From assembly GCA_000727475.1 (NCBI GenBank), contig KL647295.1, positions 4,088,154 to 4,152,153 on the forward strand: a DNA stretch of 64,000 nt, given 5' to 3'. Under the pieces are notes generated by a model. That model made no database searches. It was not told the origin of the DNA and saw nothing but the letters and a program-made list of their open reading frames with translations. Made by a program: the position numbers and the translations under genes. This document shows positions 24,260-37,971 of this stretch, piece after piece (position 1 is the stretch's first letter; each line of letters opens with the position of its first letter). This DNA is from Sarcocystis neurona. Lineage: Eukaryota; Apicomplexa; Conoidasida; Eucoccidiorida; Sarcocystidae.

Positions 24260-26740
24260 TATCCTCCGCGAAGAAAGCGGAGTGGCAGAAATACCCGCTG
24301 AGGAGACAGAATAGTAAAGTAGTCTCTAACCGTATATTTTGAAGAAACAAACGCAGTTCTTCAACTCAAAGGGCCATACTTCTTCATGGTACTGATTAGG
24401 CTTCCCGACGGCTCCACTTACAGGGCGTTCGATTTGCGAGAACAGTGCTACGCAAACTGCCACACACTGCCTTGAGTGAACAGTGGAGTTCGTTCAGCAC
24501 GGGCTTACAATGCAGAGGAAATCGGCAACGGCGGACGAATAGAAACTTCGATGAATACAACGTTTACTCGATTATAACTGTACTATACGGTTACCCTCGT
24601 CGAACGTACTAGTGCACCTTGTATCATCTGCAAAGCGTTGGAGACATTCAACACACGCTGGCGCGAGTTATTCAGCATGCGCAACGTTATAACGATCAGT
24701 GCATAAATTCGGCCTCACAAGACAAAGCAACACATACGGCAAGCTTACCACTTCTTTCGTTACTTCTCTCAAAGGCAGTTCTGAATTACGTGCTACTGTC
24801 TGAACTACATAGGGACTTTTATGCGATACATACACCTGTCATTGCCCGTAGCTATAAAAGCACGGACAAATGTTCAGTTGAGATAGCGCCTCACTCGCGG
24901 CATCCAAAAGCGTTACGGCGGTAGATTTCAAACCTCAATTCACTTGCATTACAAGGAGCGTGTGGAACACCTGCAAACTGGCACTTCAGCCCCACTGCGA
25001 AAACCAGCTTTGTAACTGCGATATATCGGTCGAACGGCTCCTTGTCAATCGCCACCACTGAAAGAAATATGCGATAGGGCAACCGGCTATAAACCGATAG
25101 CACAGGCCGCTAGCGCTTTTGTGAAGTGTGTGCAGCACAAGGCACGCGGCCTTCTTCTACGATTTAAACTGCGTTTGGCTCAAGCCGTTTACATTTGTCC
25201 AGTCGCGTAGGAGCGGTGCCTTCTGAGAGACGCTTTACTTCCTCCGGAGACACGGAAGAGTTTCATTTCCTTGTGTCTCGCGAACGCTGGCGCATGCTCC
25301 TGTAGATACAGCCAGAAGCACGGGTGCGTTCTTTCGGCCCCACTCCACGGCAGAGATTTCCACGTGTGTGTCCACGTAGTCATACATTTGAACTAAGGCA
25401 TGCGTGTTGTGCGCGGAGTGTAGAGCCATTCAGCGCTAAGTTGTGTAATAGGAAACCACAGAAGCAGGAATACATTCAATGCGTGTAACCGTACATTTTC
25501 TTCCAAGTGCACAAATCCGCGTGCCAACAACTAACGCTTTATTCGACACAGCCCGAAGACTATCACGTGGTTAAGATGAGCGAAGGGGTGCTGACCGAAA
25601 TAGGATATCTTCTGTTTTCGCCGTCATGTCTATTAACCAGATAATTTTCTTCGCCACTTGCAACAGAACGCATTCTACGTCACGCACGCGTGTGCAGATA
25701 GAGAAGCACATTTTTGTTATCTTCATGTAGGAATGCCCCTTGATAGACAACGGCCTAGATATCGTGCAGTCTGCTCGGATTTGTTCTGGAGCCCTCGTTA
25801 GTCACCGAAAAGCGTGCAACAACGAGTAGAAGATAATCTGTGACCTACTGAACACTTTCTGTAAGCAGCAAGCAGTGCTTATTACAGAAGCACACATCGC
25901 TCTTGTGTTTCGGGTACACATTGTATCGCATAATGGTCGTTCATAGAGTCCCTCCTATCACCCCGAGCGAGTCAACTCATTGGTGTCATTTGTGTCAACT
26001 GAAACTTTTTCCGGGGCGACCTGCCCACAATCATATACTAGAATTGAGCGGTTCTCGATAAGTGTATCGCACAACGCTGATATAGTTTTCTAGGACCACG
26101 CGACATTCGTCAACAGTGAATGAAAAGTGGTGTCAATTGGGACTGCGGTGGGCGAAGGTAGCCTGCACAGGATTACCTATAGATCATTTCGACTTTCTCC
26201 TCGTTTTCCTTCGGTGTCCAGTTGAATTCAAAAGGCACAAAACACATCCGTACACGTATGTATGTCCGTGTGGATATCTCGAGCGCTATTGTACTCTGCC
26301 GGGCCTGGAGTAATTACAAATACACTATTGGGTAGCCTCCTGCATACACACGTATCCGATTCGCTGATGCTAAGCACGCGGTATCGCTACCCACATGCAC
26401 CGTGGTCCTCCGTTGCACGTTAATTAAGCCACGGCGGATTGCGAGCAGGTGTGTGAACTACGGTTGAACGAGTCAGCAACATTTCTGCTCGCCTCCGTGA
26501 TACATACCTCTTGTACTAGGGATAGATTAGCGGTTGCAGCGCTGTTTCAAACCCGGGGCACCATTAGCGCAGACACGCACGCGGCTTTTACGTGTCCTCA
26601 CGTTGTTCCGTGCACGCACAAATACAGGTTACGCGACTGTTGTTTCACACATCCGGAATATTTAGGCGGTCGACTCGTGGGGCCTCTCCTCATATTGATT
26701 ACATACGCCAAAGGCATTACTGCACATGCACGTGTATACA
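24260..26740. other. No recognisable gene
   Basis: This is the 5' flank of the HAD gene followed by sequence without supported exons. No promoter element is evident. Confidence 0.45.
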
Positions 26741-26806
26741 CATATATATATATGTACATAGATAGATAGATAGTTAGACAGATAGATAGGTAGATAGATA
26801 GATAGA
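26741..26806 (+). repeat. TA then GATA microsatellite
   Basis: A short TA run is followed by about twelve imperfect GATA units (GATA with GTTA and GACA variants). Confidence 0.9.
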
Positions 26807-29702
26807 CGGGGACCCAATTAATATGTTTTAAGCGACAGCTTGTCCATATGTGGCCGCAAGTCAATACGGAGGAGATTTTGATGTCTGGAAAGCGGTAGAC
26901 GTTGGACTGCGAACGTCCGACGGCGCTTCACAGTAGCTTTTTTGCAAAGGAAGTGTCATATACCTCGTTAAAGCAAGACCCTTTTGTTGCGCCGCTCTGC
27001 TGAGTTTGTACTTCACGTTGCGCCCCGCCGCCACATTGACCTGTGGTCTTACCAGAAGAGAGCCTCTCATTCGCGTAACCGTATCTTCACTACAAATAAC
27101 GCTTGCCCCCGGACAGATAAGTGGTTCTACGGTGTGCAGCACTGTTGTTTCTTGTGAATACGGCGCTCTTTCACGTAGGTACGCACAAAACTTCCGCCTG
27201 CACTGCCGAGGGGTTCCTGAGGACAGTGCAGAGGGAAAACTTGGTGTTTTAGACCTAGTAGACGTGCGTAGCACAGGACGTCCTAAGGACAGTGCAGACG
27301 GAAACAACATGGTGTTTTTGACGTAGTACACGCCAAAACGTGTGTGCGTTCAGTGGATGAAAAGGGTGGCATTTTCATCGGCCTGCTTCTTATCCGTTGA
27401 CAACGACGGGTCTTCAGTGGTCAACATATTTTGAGGAATAGGCAGTACGTTCGTGATACACAATACAAATATCGTGTGTGCGCATGAAGCACTGCAACAT
27501 TATTTTTAGGCAGATTATTTTTTACGTGTCTGCGCCTGTGCCGACAAATGCGTATGCTTCCTAAGCAGCTGCGTGCAACGTGAAGCGTGAGGGCGATGAT
27601 GCGCCAGTAACAGGATCCACCGCCTGATGATGAACACCGACTCCATTTTCTCAAGTGTCCATGTGGAACACACAGGGATATCAGTAGCAGCAGCAGCCCC
27701 CCTAGTGACGTTCTCAAAACACTGATGCTTCATGTCAGCACTTCACTCTTTGATGCCGATCTGTGGTGCACCCGGCCACATAGAACAATCTTCCATTGTC
27801 GCATCCACACGCTAGCCTGCGAGTTGTGCCGACGTCCATTCGGCGGTATTCAGGACATTGTGTTACACGGTGCAGACAGCCTCAACAATGGCGCGGAAAC
27901 GGTCACGTACACAAAGCCCACGTAGTGAAACGTATGCACGCATTATGCGTATACACCGGTAAGAAGGGCATAAAGCAAGTGTCATAGCAGCGGTCATGAA
28001 GATTCAGCACGTTTCATTGTCAGTTCGTAAGCACAACCAACATCGACTATAACCAGCGTCTCACTGCAGCATGCGTCGTGACTGGGAGGGGCAGCTGCAT
28101 TGGACGACAGTCAAGCATCCCTAGCGCACGACGTCTAGAAGGACGCGCATCCACATACAGATACAACTACGAGATACAGGGAGTACAGGTAGGCTTCGTC
28201 AACGTGTGTAGAGTCTCAGGAGACATCGCAGTACGTGGTGGCAGATGCCTGTTGTCCGTATACAGCGTAGAGTGTGCAACGAGCAGATACGTGAGCTGGT
28301 CTGGCGCTCCCATAACGTACCCTCAAGCTGAATTATTCCTGGGTGTTCAAGTTGGCTTCATTCAGAGCTACTGTGACGCACAGCGGTCGTCTTTCGAGGG
28401 TCTCGAAATTAGCACGTCCTCAAAACACCCGTGTGCCGGGTGTTCACAGATCTTACAGGCTGAGGAGAAGTCGCAGTGCCTGGCGGTACATGTCCGTTGT
28501 CCGTATGCAGCAAAGTGGGTGTAACGAGGAACTACAGGGGCTGCTGCATGGAGGACCACTATGCGAAAACGTGCTCTACACACATGAAAACACGTGCTGG
28601 AGACCCCCAAAGACCCAGCCTCGAAACTCCAATAGATCGTCGCTAGGCCACGAACCCCGGTCGTGCATCGAGCTAACTGAAGACGTTTCCAAAATTTTGT
28701 TTGGTACGGCCGGTGCAAAAATGTAAACAGAAATGCTATCTTTGTGAATGTTAAGCCCACGAAAAACACACACAGCGCGAACTGAAACCTAGGAAGGAAA
28801 CCGCTGTGTGACGTTGTTCGCTGCGTCTGAGTCTCAAGCGCACAAAATCGTCGATGCTGGCAGATAGGAAATACAGAATCTTTTAAGAGTAGACTGAGAG
28901 TACACGGGGAGGTGACACTGAAGGCACTTCCACTAGACAAAGACCGTGCGGATGCTCACGCAAGGCTTCTGGGAGGGAGCAGCAAAAGCTCGAAGCGTCA
29001 AAATCCTCGGCACGTGATGACACGTGCAATAATCATACGGTCGCTCCGCTGGAATTGTGTAAACTACACAAAAATGTGAAGAGTCATCAACGTTACATCA
29101 GAACATGACGCGTCATTCGAGAACGACAAAGCTCCTGCAATGCAGCGCACGTCTATAATCCGTACACTAGAATGCATTCACCTGTTTTGTTCTTGGTGGC
29201 ACACGGATGTTCCGCTACGTGTGCGAATACCGTGAGGGCAGAATACCTAGACTGCTGCAACGGCGCACACAGCTACTTTCAGCAGCGTCAACTTAGGTGG
29301 ACGACGTGCGGGTCAACACAGCTCCAGGACGGATAGACTGAACGAGTCGCTGCTGTACTATATCGAAGCAGCGCAGTATGTGTCTTGAGCAGCTGTGCGT
29401 GCCACCTGCGCCTCCACTCGTTTCGCTTCTTCCTCCACTCATGCCCTTTCCACTTCTGGATGTCTCTGATACACACGTTTAAAAATATGCACTTTTGTAC
29501 ACACGTGCAGATACACATATATACATATACGAGAGAGACAGACAAATATATCTACATATATGTACATATATACATATATACACGCATACGTATTCATAGG
29601 TGGGAGAGAAGCACTGGATGAGCGTAAGCGAACGTATTCCTGCTGTAGACGCTAACGTCCTTCCTTGTAAGAACGAACACGTGGGATGATTACTGGCTAT
29701 AT
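26807..29702. other. No recognisable gene
   Basis: Open frames up to about 190 codons occur on both strands without motifs. A diverged 50-bp direct repeat lies at about 27207-27320 (core GAGGACAGTGCAGA/GGACAGTGCAGACGG followed by TGGTGTTTT). TA/CA-rich runs occur at about 29515-29585, shortly before the 3' end of the oxygenase gene. Confidence 0.45.
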
Positions 29703-32700
29703 TTACATTCCGTACACCTCCGCTAACGCAGGAGACATTTTGACGCTTCTTCTGAACAGAGAAACAGCTTCCTCGGTCATGCCTTCCTCTGCAAGCAGTT
29801 GGGCTTTTTGCCAAAGTGTGAAGGCTTCTTTGTCTGCGGGACCCGTCAGCAACGGCAGCTGCGACACAAATCCACCGCAGCAGCGTCGTTCCTCGGGTAC
29901 CACATGAAAGAACTTGGTCACGCAGATGCGCAGACCCACACAATAACTGAGATGTACACCTTCATCAACACGTTGGCGTGTGTGTCCGTTCTTCAAAAAA
30001 CGCGACTCTTTTCCGCGATGCAGACTTCCACATACGCAGCTACACAGAGATGCACAGACGTCGCGCAACAAAAGTACGAACCTGTGTACGACGCTTCAAC
30101 AGAGAGAAGTATACACGCAGATAAACCGACGAACCACGAGTCGACAACCAACTGTAGGGACGTAATCTTCGAAACAGGTATGGCGGCCCGAATTTGTACT
30201 CAAAGACTCGACGTTGTTGTGCGTCTCTCGTTTTGCCCTTACATACATATACAAGGTCTGTACGGTGAACGTATACTGGGTGTGTTTCTAGCAGGCGTTG
30301 CGCACGTATGACCTGGAGGGGCGGAAGAAAAAGTCTCCGTTCTACACAAAGCCGCACCACAGTAGAGAAAAACCTGCATGGCGAACCACGACAACAAAAA
30401 ATCCTCGAACGCATCTCACGCCGTCCTCTACGGGAAGCGGATATGCGGCAGACAAGAAATGAACTGAATTTCAGCTCCCTGGCCAGCGTGCTGCGGTATA
30501 GAGACTGACAAGGCTGGTCTGCAGAGGTGGGTGATGTCTTTGCAGAAAACGTGTTGCACAGAGAAATCTGCCGCTTGCTTGATCTGAGACAGCCGGCTCC
30601 CTTCTCGCAGATTCTCCTGTTTCTCTCTGATCAAGCACGCGCAGATTGATCGGCTGCTACGCACAAAAGACTCTCGAGTGTGTATACGTACAAACTGACA
30701 CATGCGCTGCCGCATCTCCCCATGAACGAATCCATATAGGTGTGTAGGTTTACGTGTTTCCGTATATGTGCACTGACACGTGCATACCTTTGTTTTTACT
30801 CTACTAAAAACAGTAGCAATAAGGAAGGAATGTAGGAACGCGAACGCATAAAGTTTTTCGTGGCCATTGCTAGCCGCACTCACCTTCCGAGTGTACACCA
30901 CATCCGTTCGAATGATGTATTTGACAGCTCCTGGACCGACGCCCCTGCTTTCGTGCAGCTGCGTGACAGCGACAAAATCAACAACTGGCAGGTATATTGA
31001 CTTCCAAAGTACCAACGCGCAAATGAATGGACCACACACACACACATACACACACACACAAACACATACACCCGGATAAATGACCTGCCATAGACGTGCG
31101 TCACGGCATACACGCATCCCTCGCTTTCTCTCTCTCTACATATACACATATATATGTACACATCTATATGGGCACTGCTGTGTAGAGAAGATGTGCAAGT
31201 GACTGACGACTTCACAGCTGAAGTTTGAATTCAAGTGGAACTGCTGCTAAGGTCGCTCACTGTCTCTTTCCTGGGTAGAGACGTACACGTGCGCATATAT
31301 GTATAGATACTCGTGCGCCTCAGTAGGAATGGAGCGCTGTAGGCAAGATTTGGCACGGGCGGGCAGATCCTCTTGCGCCTACATGCTGTACGAACACCAA
31401 TCGACCACGGAGAACACAGAAGTACGGCATAAATACACATGTGTATCTAGATATCTATCTATCTTTTTACATGTATGCATACATCATAAATAAAGACGAA
31501 CACACATAAGCATACACAAACACACACACACACACACATACACACACACATTGGCGCAATAATGCAGGAAAGGCAGAAGACATCCACTTTTTCGCAGTCG
31601 TGGATGAAAAGATTTTCAGGCACCTGCGTGTGGTCAATAAAAGGTGCGGACCCTAGAAACGTCTTTACTGGGAAAACGTGTGCAGATGTATATCTCTCGA
31701 CACGTGGTGTGAACTGTAGCAGCCATCCACATACGTACAAGCATAGGTATGTACGCACCCCTGCTCGGACATACCATGGGTGGAAGATCGCGACAACGAG
31801 AGAAAAGAGTTTCCATACCTGCGTGTAGTAGAAAAAGAGCATGCGCCCTGGCACAGGCTTCACTGCTTCAACGATCCACTGCGGTTGAGCCGTGTGCCTG
31901 TAAAACATCGCACAGCTCTCGCCGCACAGAAAAGTGCAGTTTCCTGGAAGACGCCACGATGCTCTCTTCAACATCTGTCTCCTTTGCCCGCTTCCTCCTT
32001 CGGAGAAAGAAGCGCTGCACACGTCTTCTGCAGCAGCACAAGCATGTCTATGCCCGGCTATGATGCCGTATATGTATGCACGTAGGAGCGGGAGGGCCTC
32101 AAGGTAGAGGGCCTCAAGGTAGACATACACACCTACAAATGTATGTCACACATAGGGACAAACGGGCAGATACGCAGACCCGGACGAACCGAGACAGATA
32201 GCCAGCTCCCACACACGCGCCACCGCCACATTGCGACCCGTCCGCATACAATAGTATGTGATACGTATACGTGTAGACATATCCGCATTTATACATGTAA
32301 ATGGTAGTGTACAACATGTATATTTATTTTTGTGCGCGTACTTTATATTTATTTTTCAGTGGAAGATTCGCAAGTATACGTAAAAGGGGGAGGGAAGACG
32401 TACTAGTGTAGAATGGGAACATCATTCGCACATACGTAGATGCACGGCGGGGACGACGGACATTTCCGCACGTACACACATGTGGAAACACGTATACGGC
32501 GTCTACCTCATTTACCCACTACACACGTGACTTCACCGTAAGAGATTCACACACACATATATATGCAGCTATCCACGAGAATAAATCGCCGTACGGGGAC
32601 CCGCGCGTGCTTGCACAGATAGATTTGCAAACTTTTACATATTGACATAGAATTACATAAGGGACATGACACACCGTAACGTCGTGCTGCGGCCGGCGTC

Positions 32701-35700
32701 TCCACATATTGTTCTGTAGAATATACAAATATACGCATACATGCAGGTAAATACACACGAATAAACGCATACAAATTTCGGTGTCTCTACACGAGCACAG
32801 ACACCGACAGATGGATGCGTATATACACACGCACCCAGACAGAGGCGTATACTTGCATATATACACGTGTCCAGACAAACAGGTGTGTAGAGAGAGACGT
32901 CGACAGCTGCTCATATGCAGAAGATGCACTTGCAAATGAGCACTTCAGAAAACTTCGCGCTGCTCTTTGCTGGCTGCATTCGTAACGGAAGGACCCTCAG
33001 CTGGGACGGCTGGCTGACTTCACCTTCCCTCGTCATCTCGAGCCATGGGTGCAGACTTCTGTGCGTCATCGATTATAACAGTCTCGCCGCCATCTGCAAA
33101 CATTCGCCAGAACGCAGTTCGCCATCTGCCGCAAAGAAGTAGCAGTGCGGAAGGCGAGGAATAAACTCCAGGACGACCCACGGGCCTTCGCCGAGCGCCT
33201 ACGGCGAGCGCCCCCTTCTCGCACTCTGGGCTTCCACATCACACGTTTTGCTTCCTGCCCTTTTCTTCTTCTTCGCAAAAATACGTTTGAGCAGGTCTCG
33301 CGTTTTCTCTGACTGTCTACTCTTCCTCTCGACTCCTCCTGACGTCGTGAGGCATCGCGGCCCGCGCCTTCTTTTCTTCTTTTTTATCTTCGTCGCACCC
33401 ACACTCACACAGGGACGTGTCTACGCGCAGGCACGTCCACACACACGTACTAACAAACAACGGGCCCACCTAAAAATGTAGACATATATGGGGACTAAAA
33501 AAGTGAAGGCGATCTGTGGGGGAGAGAGAAACATACATACACTTCGACAGCAGGTGGAAGGACATGTGTGGATTCGCAGCCAGACACACACCGAGACGCG
33601 CTGCGAACGCAGCGGCCCGGCGTCAACGTGTCGCACATGTAGACACATATGTTTTGGCCGCGGAAGGAGAGGGAAACCTCGGAGCCGTAGACGTATAACG
33701 TCTGTAGAGTGTTTGCAGAAGCAGAAATATACAAGCTCTTCATAGCTGATACGCAGACACACTATACGGAACACGTCTGCGCACGCTATCTGGTGGACGT
33801 AACACGTCACTTCTGCGCCACTGCCCCCAGTCGGGAGAGAGCCGCCCGCGTCTTCACATGAAACGTTCTGCTTTGTCGCGAGGAAGATGCGCAGAAGTTG
33901 CTTGTTCACCAGTCTTCTTTTTCTTCTCACCCGTCACGGCGTTCAAGTAGAGGAGCGCAGGCCAGAAGCTGCGCGTGTTGAAGTCCACAGCCGTGCAGCC
34001 ATCTGTGTGAGGGCTGAAATGACCTCCGTTCGTATACCTGCAAGCCAGTGCCATGCGTCGCCCTCTATGCATATATATATGAATTCATAGATTCACGTAG
34101 GTACTTGAATTTATATATGTACACATCTATAGGGACCTGCATCGGTGTACACGTTTATGTATACAGATTATTTGTGTGTGGGCACTTATCCGTACCTCTA
34201 CGAAAATAAACGTATATTCAGATGTACGTACGCCTCTCCATCCATACACATATGTATATATATATATATATAGAGAGAGAGAGAATACATACAGGTGTAG
34301 AGACATAGAGAGGTACGTATACGCATGCAGATGTACTACAAACGCACACGCATACACACACAAACCGATGGCTAGGATAGAAGCCGTATGTCCGTATGTA
34401 TATACAGACTGACCCTATCTGTGGAGATGAGCAACAGTCCTGCAGATTTCTACAGGTAGACGGGCCTATAAACTGTCTACAGACACGTGCAGCTACAGAG
34501 ACACACATGCCAGCGTGCAGAGAGATGCAGGCACACAGACGGCAATAGTAAATACGTGCGCACACACACAGACACACTCACGCGTGGAAAAGGGCTACGC
34601 GACGGCGCCATACGTGCAGCAGCAGCTGCTACACGACTGCCAGCTCTCTGGTCCTTCTGTGTGTGCGACGCCCCCGTGTATTCGCCTTACGACAAAGATG
34701 CTACGCAGATTTCCTCCTCCTCCACGCACCAGCTGCGGGTGCGGCTTGGAGGCGGAAAAGATATCTACAAGTGCACGCGGGCCTATGAGCCGACGCACAC
34801 ACACAGAAATATCAGCATCTGCTTCTTCAGTAGACATGCAGACAGCAGAATTCTCTACCAGCGGATTTGTGCTGTGCGTGTAAACGCGTCGGTGCACGCG
34901 CTTCTGCAGCTGTGAGAAAACAACTGAGTTCCACAAATGAACGGCCGCCCTGTTCTTCTCGCGTGTCTCTTCGCGTCATTGATCCTTGGTATATACAGAG
35001 ACGCATCCACATATATACGTATATGATGAGGAAGACAAATATGCTAGAGAAACGTAAGGAACACCGAGAGACAGACATTAGAGAAACAGAAGGCAGACAG
35101 AGTGAAATAGGGTATGAAGAGAAACGCACACGATTCGAGTACAAAAACACAAAACACAGTGCCTTACACACATACATACATACAGAAGAGACTGCCGAAC
35201 AGACACACCTACGTATATGCATATGTATCCACGGGCGTACGGTGAAAGAATAAGTGGACAAAACTGCATGCTGCACAGTAAATAGGCCACGAACATGAAC
35301 GGAAGTTCCTGTGTACATCTCCTCACGCACCACGACGCACACGTATCTGTATATATTTCCGTTGTGTTTCCACGCTGTATTTCTCCGCATCTGCTAAATA
35401 CACATATATTCTAAACATACACACGCATGTCTGCGTACAGAGTTGGCCCCATCCGCAGTCACCAGCATGTACTTACACACGTGCACACGTCGTACGAAGG
35501 ACAATACGTATGCTCTCATGTCCGGGTACAAAACTACTTCTTGCAGGAAAGGAATACCTGGCGAAGAGCAAGGTCGAGTTGATGCCACAGGCGATCCACT
35601 CCCCGAGAAGATCGCGTTCAGCTCGTGCCTCATCCTCCTCATCGATTCTGAGCGTCTGCACCACATGCCTCTTCACTCGGTCCTGCACCAGTGACGCATG

Positions 35701-37971
35701 CGTACCCGCAGCAGCCGCAGAGCATCGCCAACAGCAGCAACTACCGCAGAGTATTCTGGGCAATCCAAAACCGAAGGAGCAGTCGCAGAGTGTCGCCAAT
35801 GCCAGCAGCACCAGCAGCCACAGCGTGTCGCCAGCAGCAGCAGCAGTCGCAGTGTATCGCCAGTCCCCGCAGCAACAGCAGCAGCAGCCGCAGAGTGTCG
35901 CCAGCACCAGCAGCAGCAGCAGCCGCAGCGTATCGCCAGCAGCAGCAGCAGCCGCAGTGTATCGCCAGTCCCCGCAGCAACGCGAGTGTCGCCGGCACCA
36001 GCGGTAACAAACGAGAAAGGCAAAGTCGGCACCCTCGGACGCACACCTTTTCCCTACCACAAACGTCTCTGCGTCTAGCACCTAAAAACGTACTGATTCG
36101 CCACGCCTACATGTATACGCACATATAATACGTACACGTACACACGTGTATCCCTCCTTCGGTGCGTGCGTGTATATGTCTGTGTGCTTGCCGTGCCTTA
36201 GTATAGCAAAAAATGCGCGAGGGGTAGACTGGGTCGTCGTGAGTGAGCAGCAGGAAGCGTCTGCCGCTTCTGCTGCGGGGCAGGGGATAGCGTGTGGGGG
36301 CGGGGCGCTGAGGTGCTGCTACCTGTGTTGGCGAGGCGGTAGAGTGCAGCACCAGCAACACCAGCACCCCGAGCATCTTGACAAGGAGACGCGACGCACG
36401 TAACAGCGGCAGCGGTACGGCAAGAAGAGAAGGCGCAAGTCACAAGAGCGGGAGCAGCAGCAGCAGTGGCAGTCGCGTCCTCTCCTTGAGTCATGTAGGG
36501 TCCCTCTCTCCTGCGCTGCTGCTTCCTTCGCTCCAGCCGCCGGCGGCTGCAGGAGGCCTGTGGCCCAGGCAGCTTCTAGTACAGTAACGACAAGGTTCTG
36601 CGTTCTACCATCCCCTGTGAAAAAGGAAGGAACAGCAGCAGCGCCTACCCAAATAACAGCAGCAAGAAGGGGATGCCGCATTTCCACCGTGAACGCACTG
36701 CGATAGGAAGCAGCCGCAGTGCCTGTGGTGTCCCAGTACGTGTAGCCGGCGTTTTCTTCCGTTCTGTTCCAGAGCCAAGCGCACTCCTTCTCGCTAAAAA
36801 CGTTCTCGAGGAGAAAGGCATCGCGGACGACACCAGCTCCCACGGCGACAAACCGGGTCTCTTCAAGAGCAGCAGATGAACAAGAAGTTGAAGACGAAGA
36901 GGAAGAAGAGGCAGCCGCAGCAGGAACGAAGGGACACACGGGAGACGCGGCAGCTACTGATGACGCCGCAGCAGACGCGGAGAAGGGAACTGCACCCCCT
37001 GGTGAGGCAGCAGCAGCTGAAGTGGGGGCAGTAGAAGAAAAGAAGTCAGCTGCTGCAGCTGGAGCCGCAGTGACACAAGACGGAGTAGCAGCAGCTGAAG
37101 AGGCAGCGAGAATCGAGCGAAGAGAAGCCGCTGTCACAGAGTCAGTAGCAGCAGCAGACAAAGCAGCCGCACCAGCCGAATGGGCAGCAGCAGAAGCAGG
37201 AGCGATGGAAGCAGGAGAAGCAGCAGGCGAGGGAAGAGCTGCGATGGAAGAAGAAGAGACGACGGGTGGAGAGGGCGAAGACGCGGAAGAGCCCGAAGGA
37301 TGTGCAGAATAAGGAAGAGGAAGAGGCACCGGACGTGACCCGTCGGCGAGAAAAGAAGACGATGGTAAGGAAGCAGCAGACACGCACGAGGAAAGAGATA
37401 AAAACTCTTCTATAGGCAGCAACGCTACGCCATCTAGAACAGGTTTGTCTACAACCTTCTGCAGCCGACGATTCTCAGCAGCATCGCTGCTGCACGTCGC
37501 ACAGCCGCCACACGACCGAGTCGTCGCCCCGTCCCCGCTGTTCTTCCGCTCTCCGCTGCTGTCGTCTACCACGTCGTGGCTGCTGCTATCCGAGTCGTTG
37601 CTGCTCGTATATTCCCTGCTGGCAGTGACTTGTCTGGTGGTGCCGCTCCCTCCTCCTCTGGTGCCTTCGGGAGTCCTGCTGTTGCCCCTACTGCTGCTGT
37701 TGCCCCTGCTGCTGGTGTTCTCCCTGATGCTGCTGTTGCCCCTGCTGCTGCTGGTGCCCCTCCTGTGGCTGCTGCGATCATCCGCGTGGACGGGGCGGTC
37801 CCCAGCGGAGCCGCAGTCGCCGCTGCTGCTGTTCTTCGAATCATCGTCAGGATACCGGCTCCTCCACTGCCTGTGCCTCCGCCCGCTGCTGGTTGAGCTG
37901 CTGTTTCTCTGGCTGCTGCTACTGCTACTCCTGCAGCCGCCGCAAGCTTCCCTCGCTTCCGCAGCAGACAT
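29703..37971 (-). CDS. 2-oxoglutarate/Fe(II) oxygenase, prolyl-4-hydroxylase type, seven exons
   Basis: Exons on the minus strand are 37971-36649, 35682-35558, 34037-33931, 33093-33024, 31897-31819, 30958-30884 and 29858-29703. They sum to 1935 bases (644 residues) with every phase matching and GT-AG at each junction. Residues 1-370 are Ser/Ala/Gly-rich homopolymer sequence. The catalytic part begins near 371 (FVAVGAGVVRDAFL, CAWLW). Exon 3 gives YTNGGHFSPHTDG, with metal ligands His493 and Asp495. Exons 3-4 join to form DGGETVI, and exons 5-6 join FFYYTQ to LHESRGVGPG, with the distal metal ligand His570 and the 2-oxoglutarate-binding Lys581 or Arg585 (KYIIRTD). The last exon is one TPR-like helix pair (EAFTLWQKAQLLAEEG, then LFRRSVKMSP). 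The family hydroxylates prolyl or other residues using O2 and 2-oxoglutarate; the target is unknown. No signal peptide is visible at the ATG chosen. Intron 1 carries a CAG minisatellite. An upstream exon is possible. Confidence 0.87.
31021..31073 (+). repeat. CA microsatellite in an intron of the oxygenase gene
   Basis: Interrupted (CA)n, between the exons at 31819-31897 and 30884-30958. A second (CA)n run lies at about 31505-31552 in the same intron. Confidence 0.85.
32088..32124 (+). repeat. Small perfect direct duplication, 18 bp
   Basis: GAGGGCCTCAAGGTA occurs twice back to back inside an intron of the oxygenase gene. Confidence 0.8.
34250..34286 (+). repeat. TA then GA microsatellite in an intron
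   Basis: A (TA)n run passes directly into (GA)n between oxygenase exons 2 and 3. Confidence 0.9.
35696..35990 (+). repeat. CAG-type minisatellite inside intron 1 of the oxygenase gene
   Basis: Runs of CAG are punctuated by a higher-order unit CGCAG(A/T)GT(A/G)TCGCCAG that recurs at least seven times. The array lies between the donor at 36648 and the acceptor at 35683-35684 of the oxygenase model, so it is predicted to be removed by splicing, although nearly all six frames are open through it. Confidence 0.85.

Noticed and set aside
28078..28726. Plus-strand frame of 148 codons with faint internal similarity
   Set aside because: The internal similarity is limited to short words and there is no recognisable domain.
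31540..31670. Minus-strand frame with a protein-like segment between oxygenase exons 5 and 6
   Set aside because: Exons 5 and 6 are both phase 0 at their junction and join FFYYTQ to LHESRG as in relatives, leaving no place for it.
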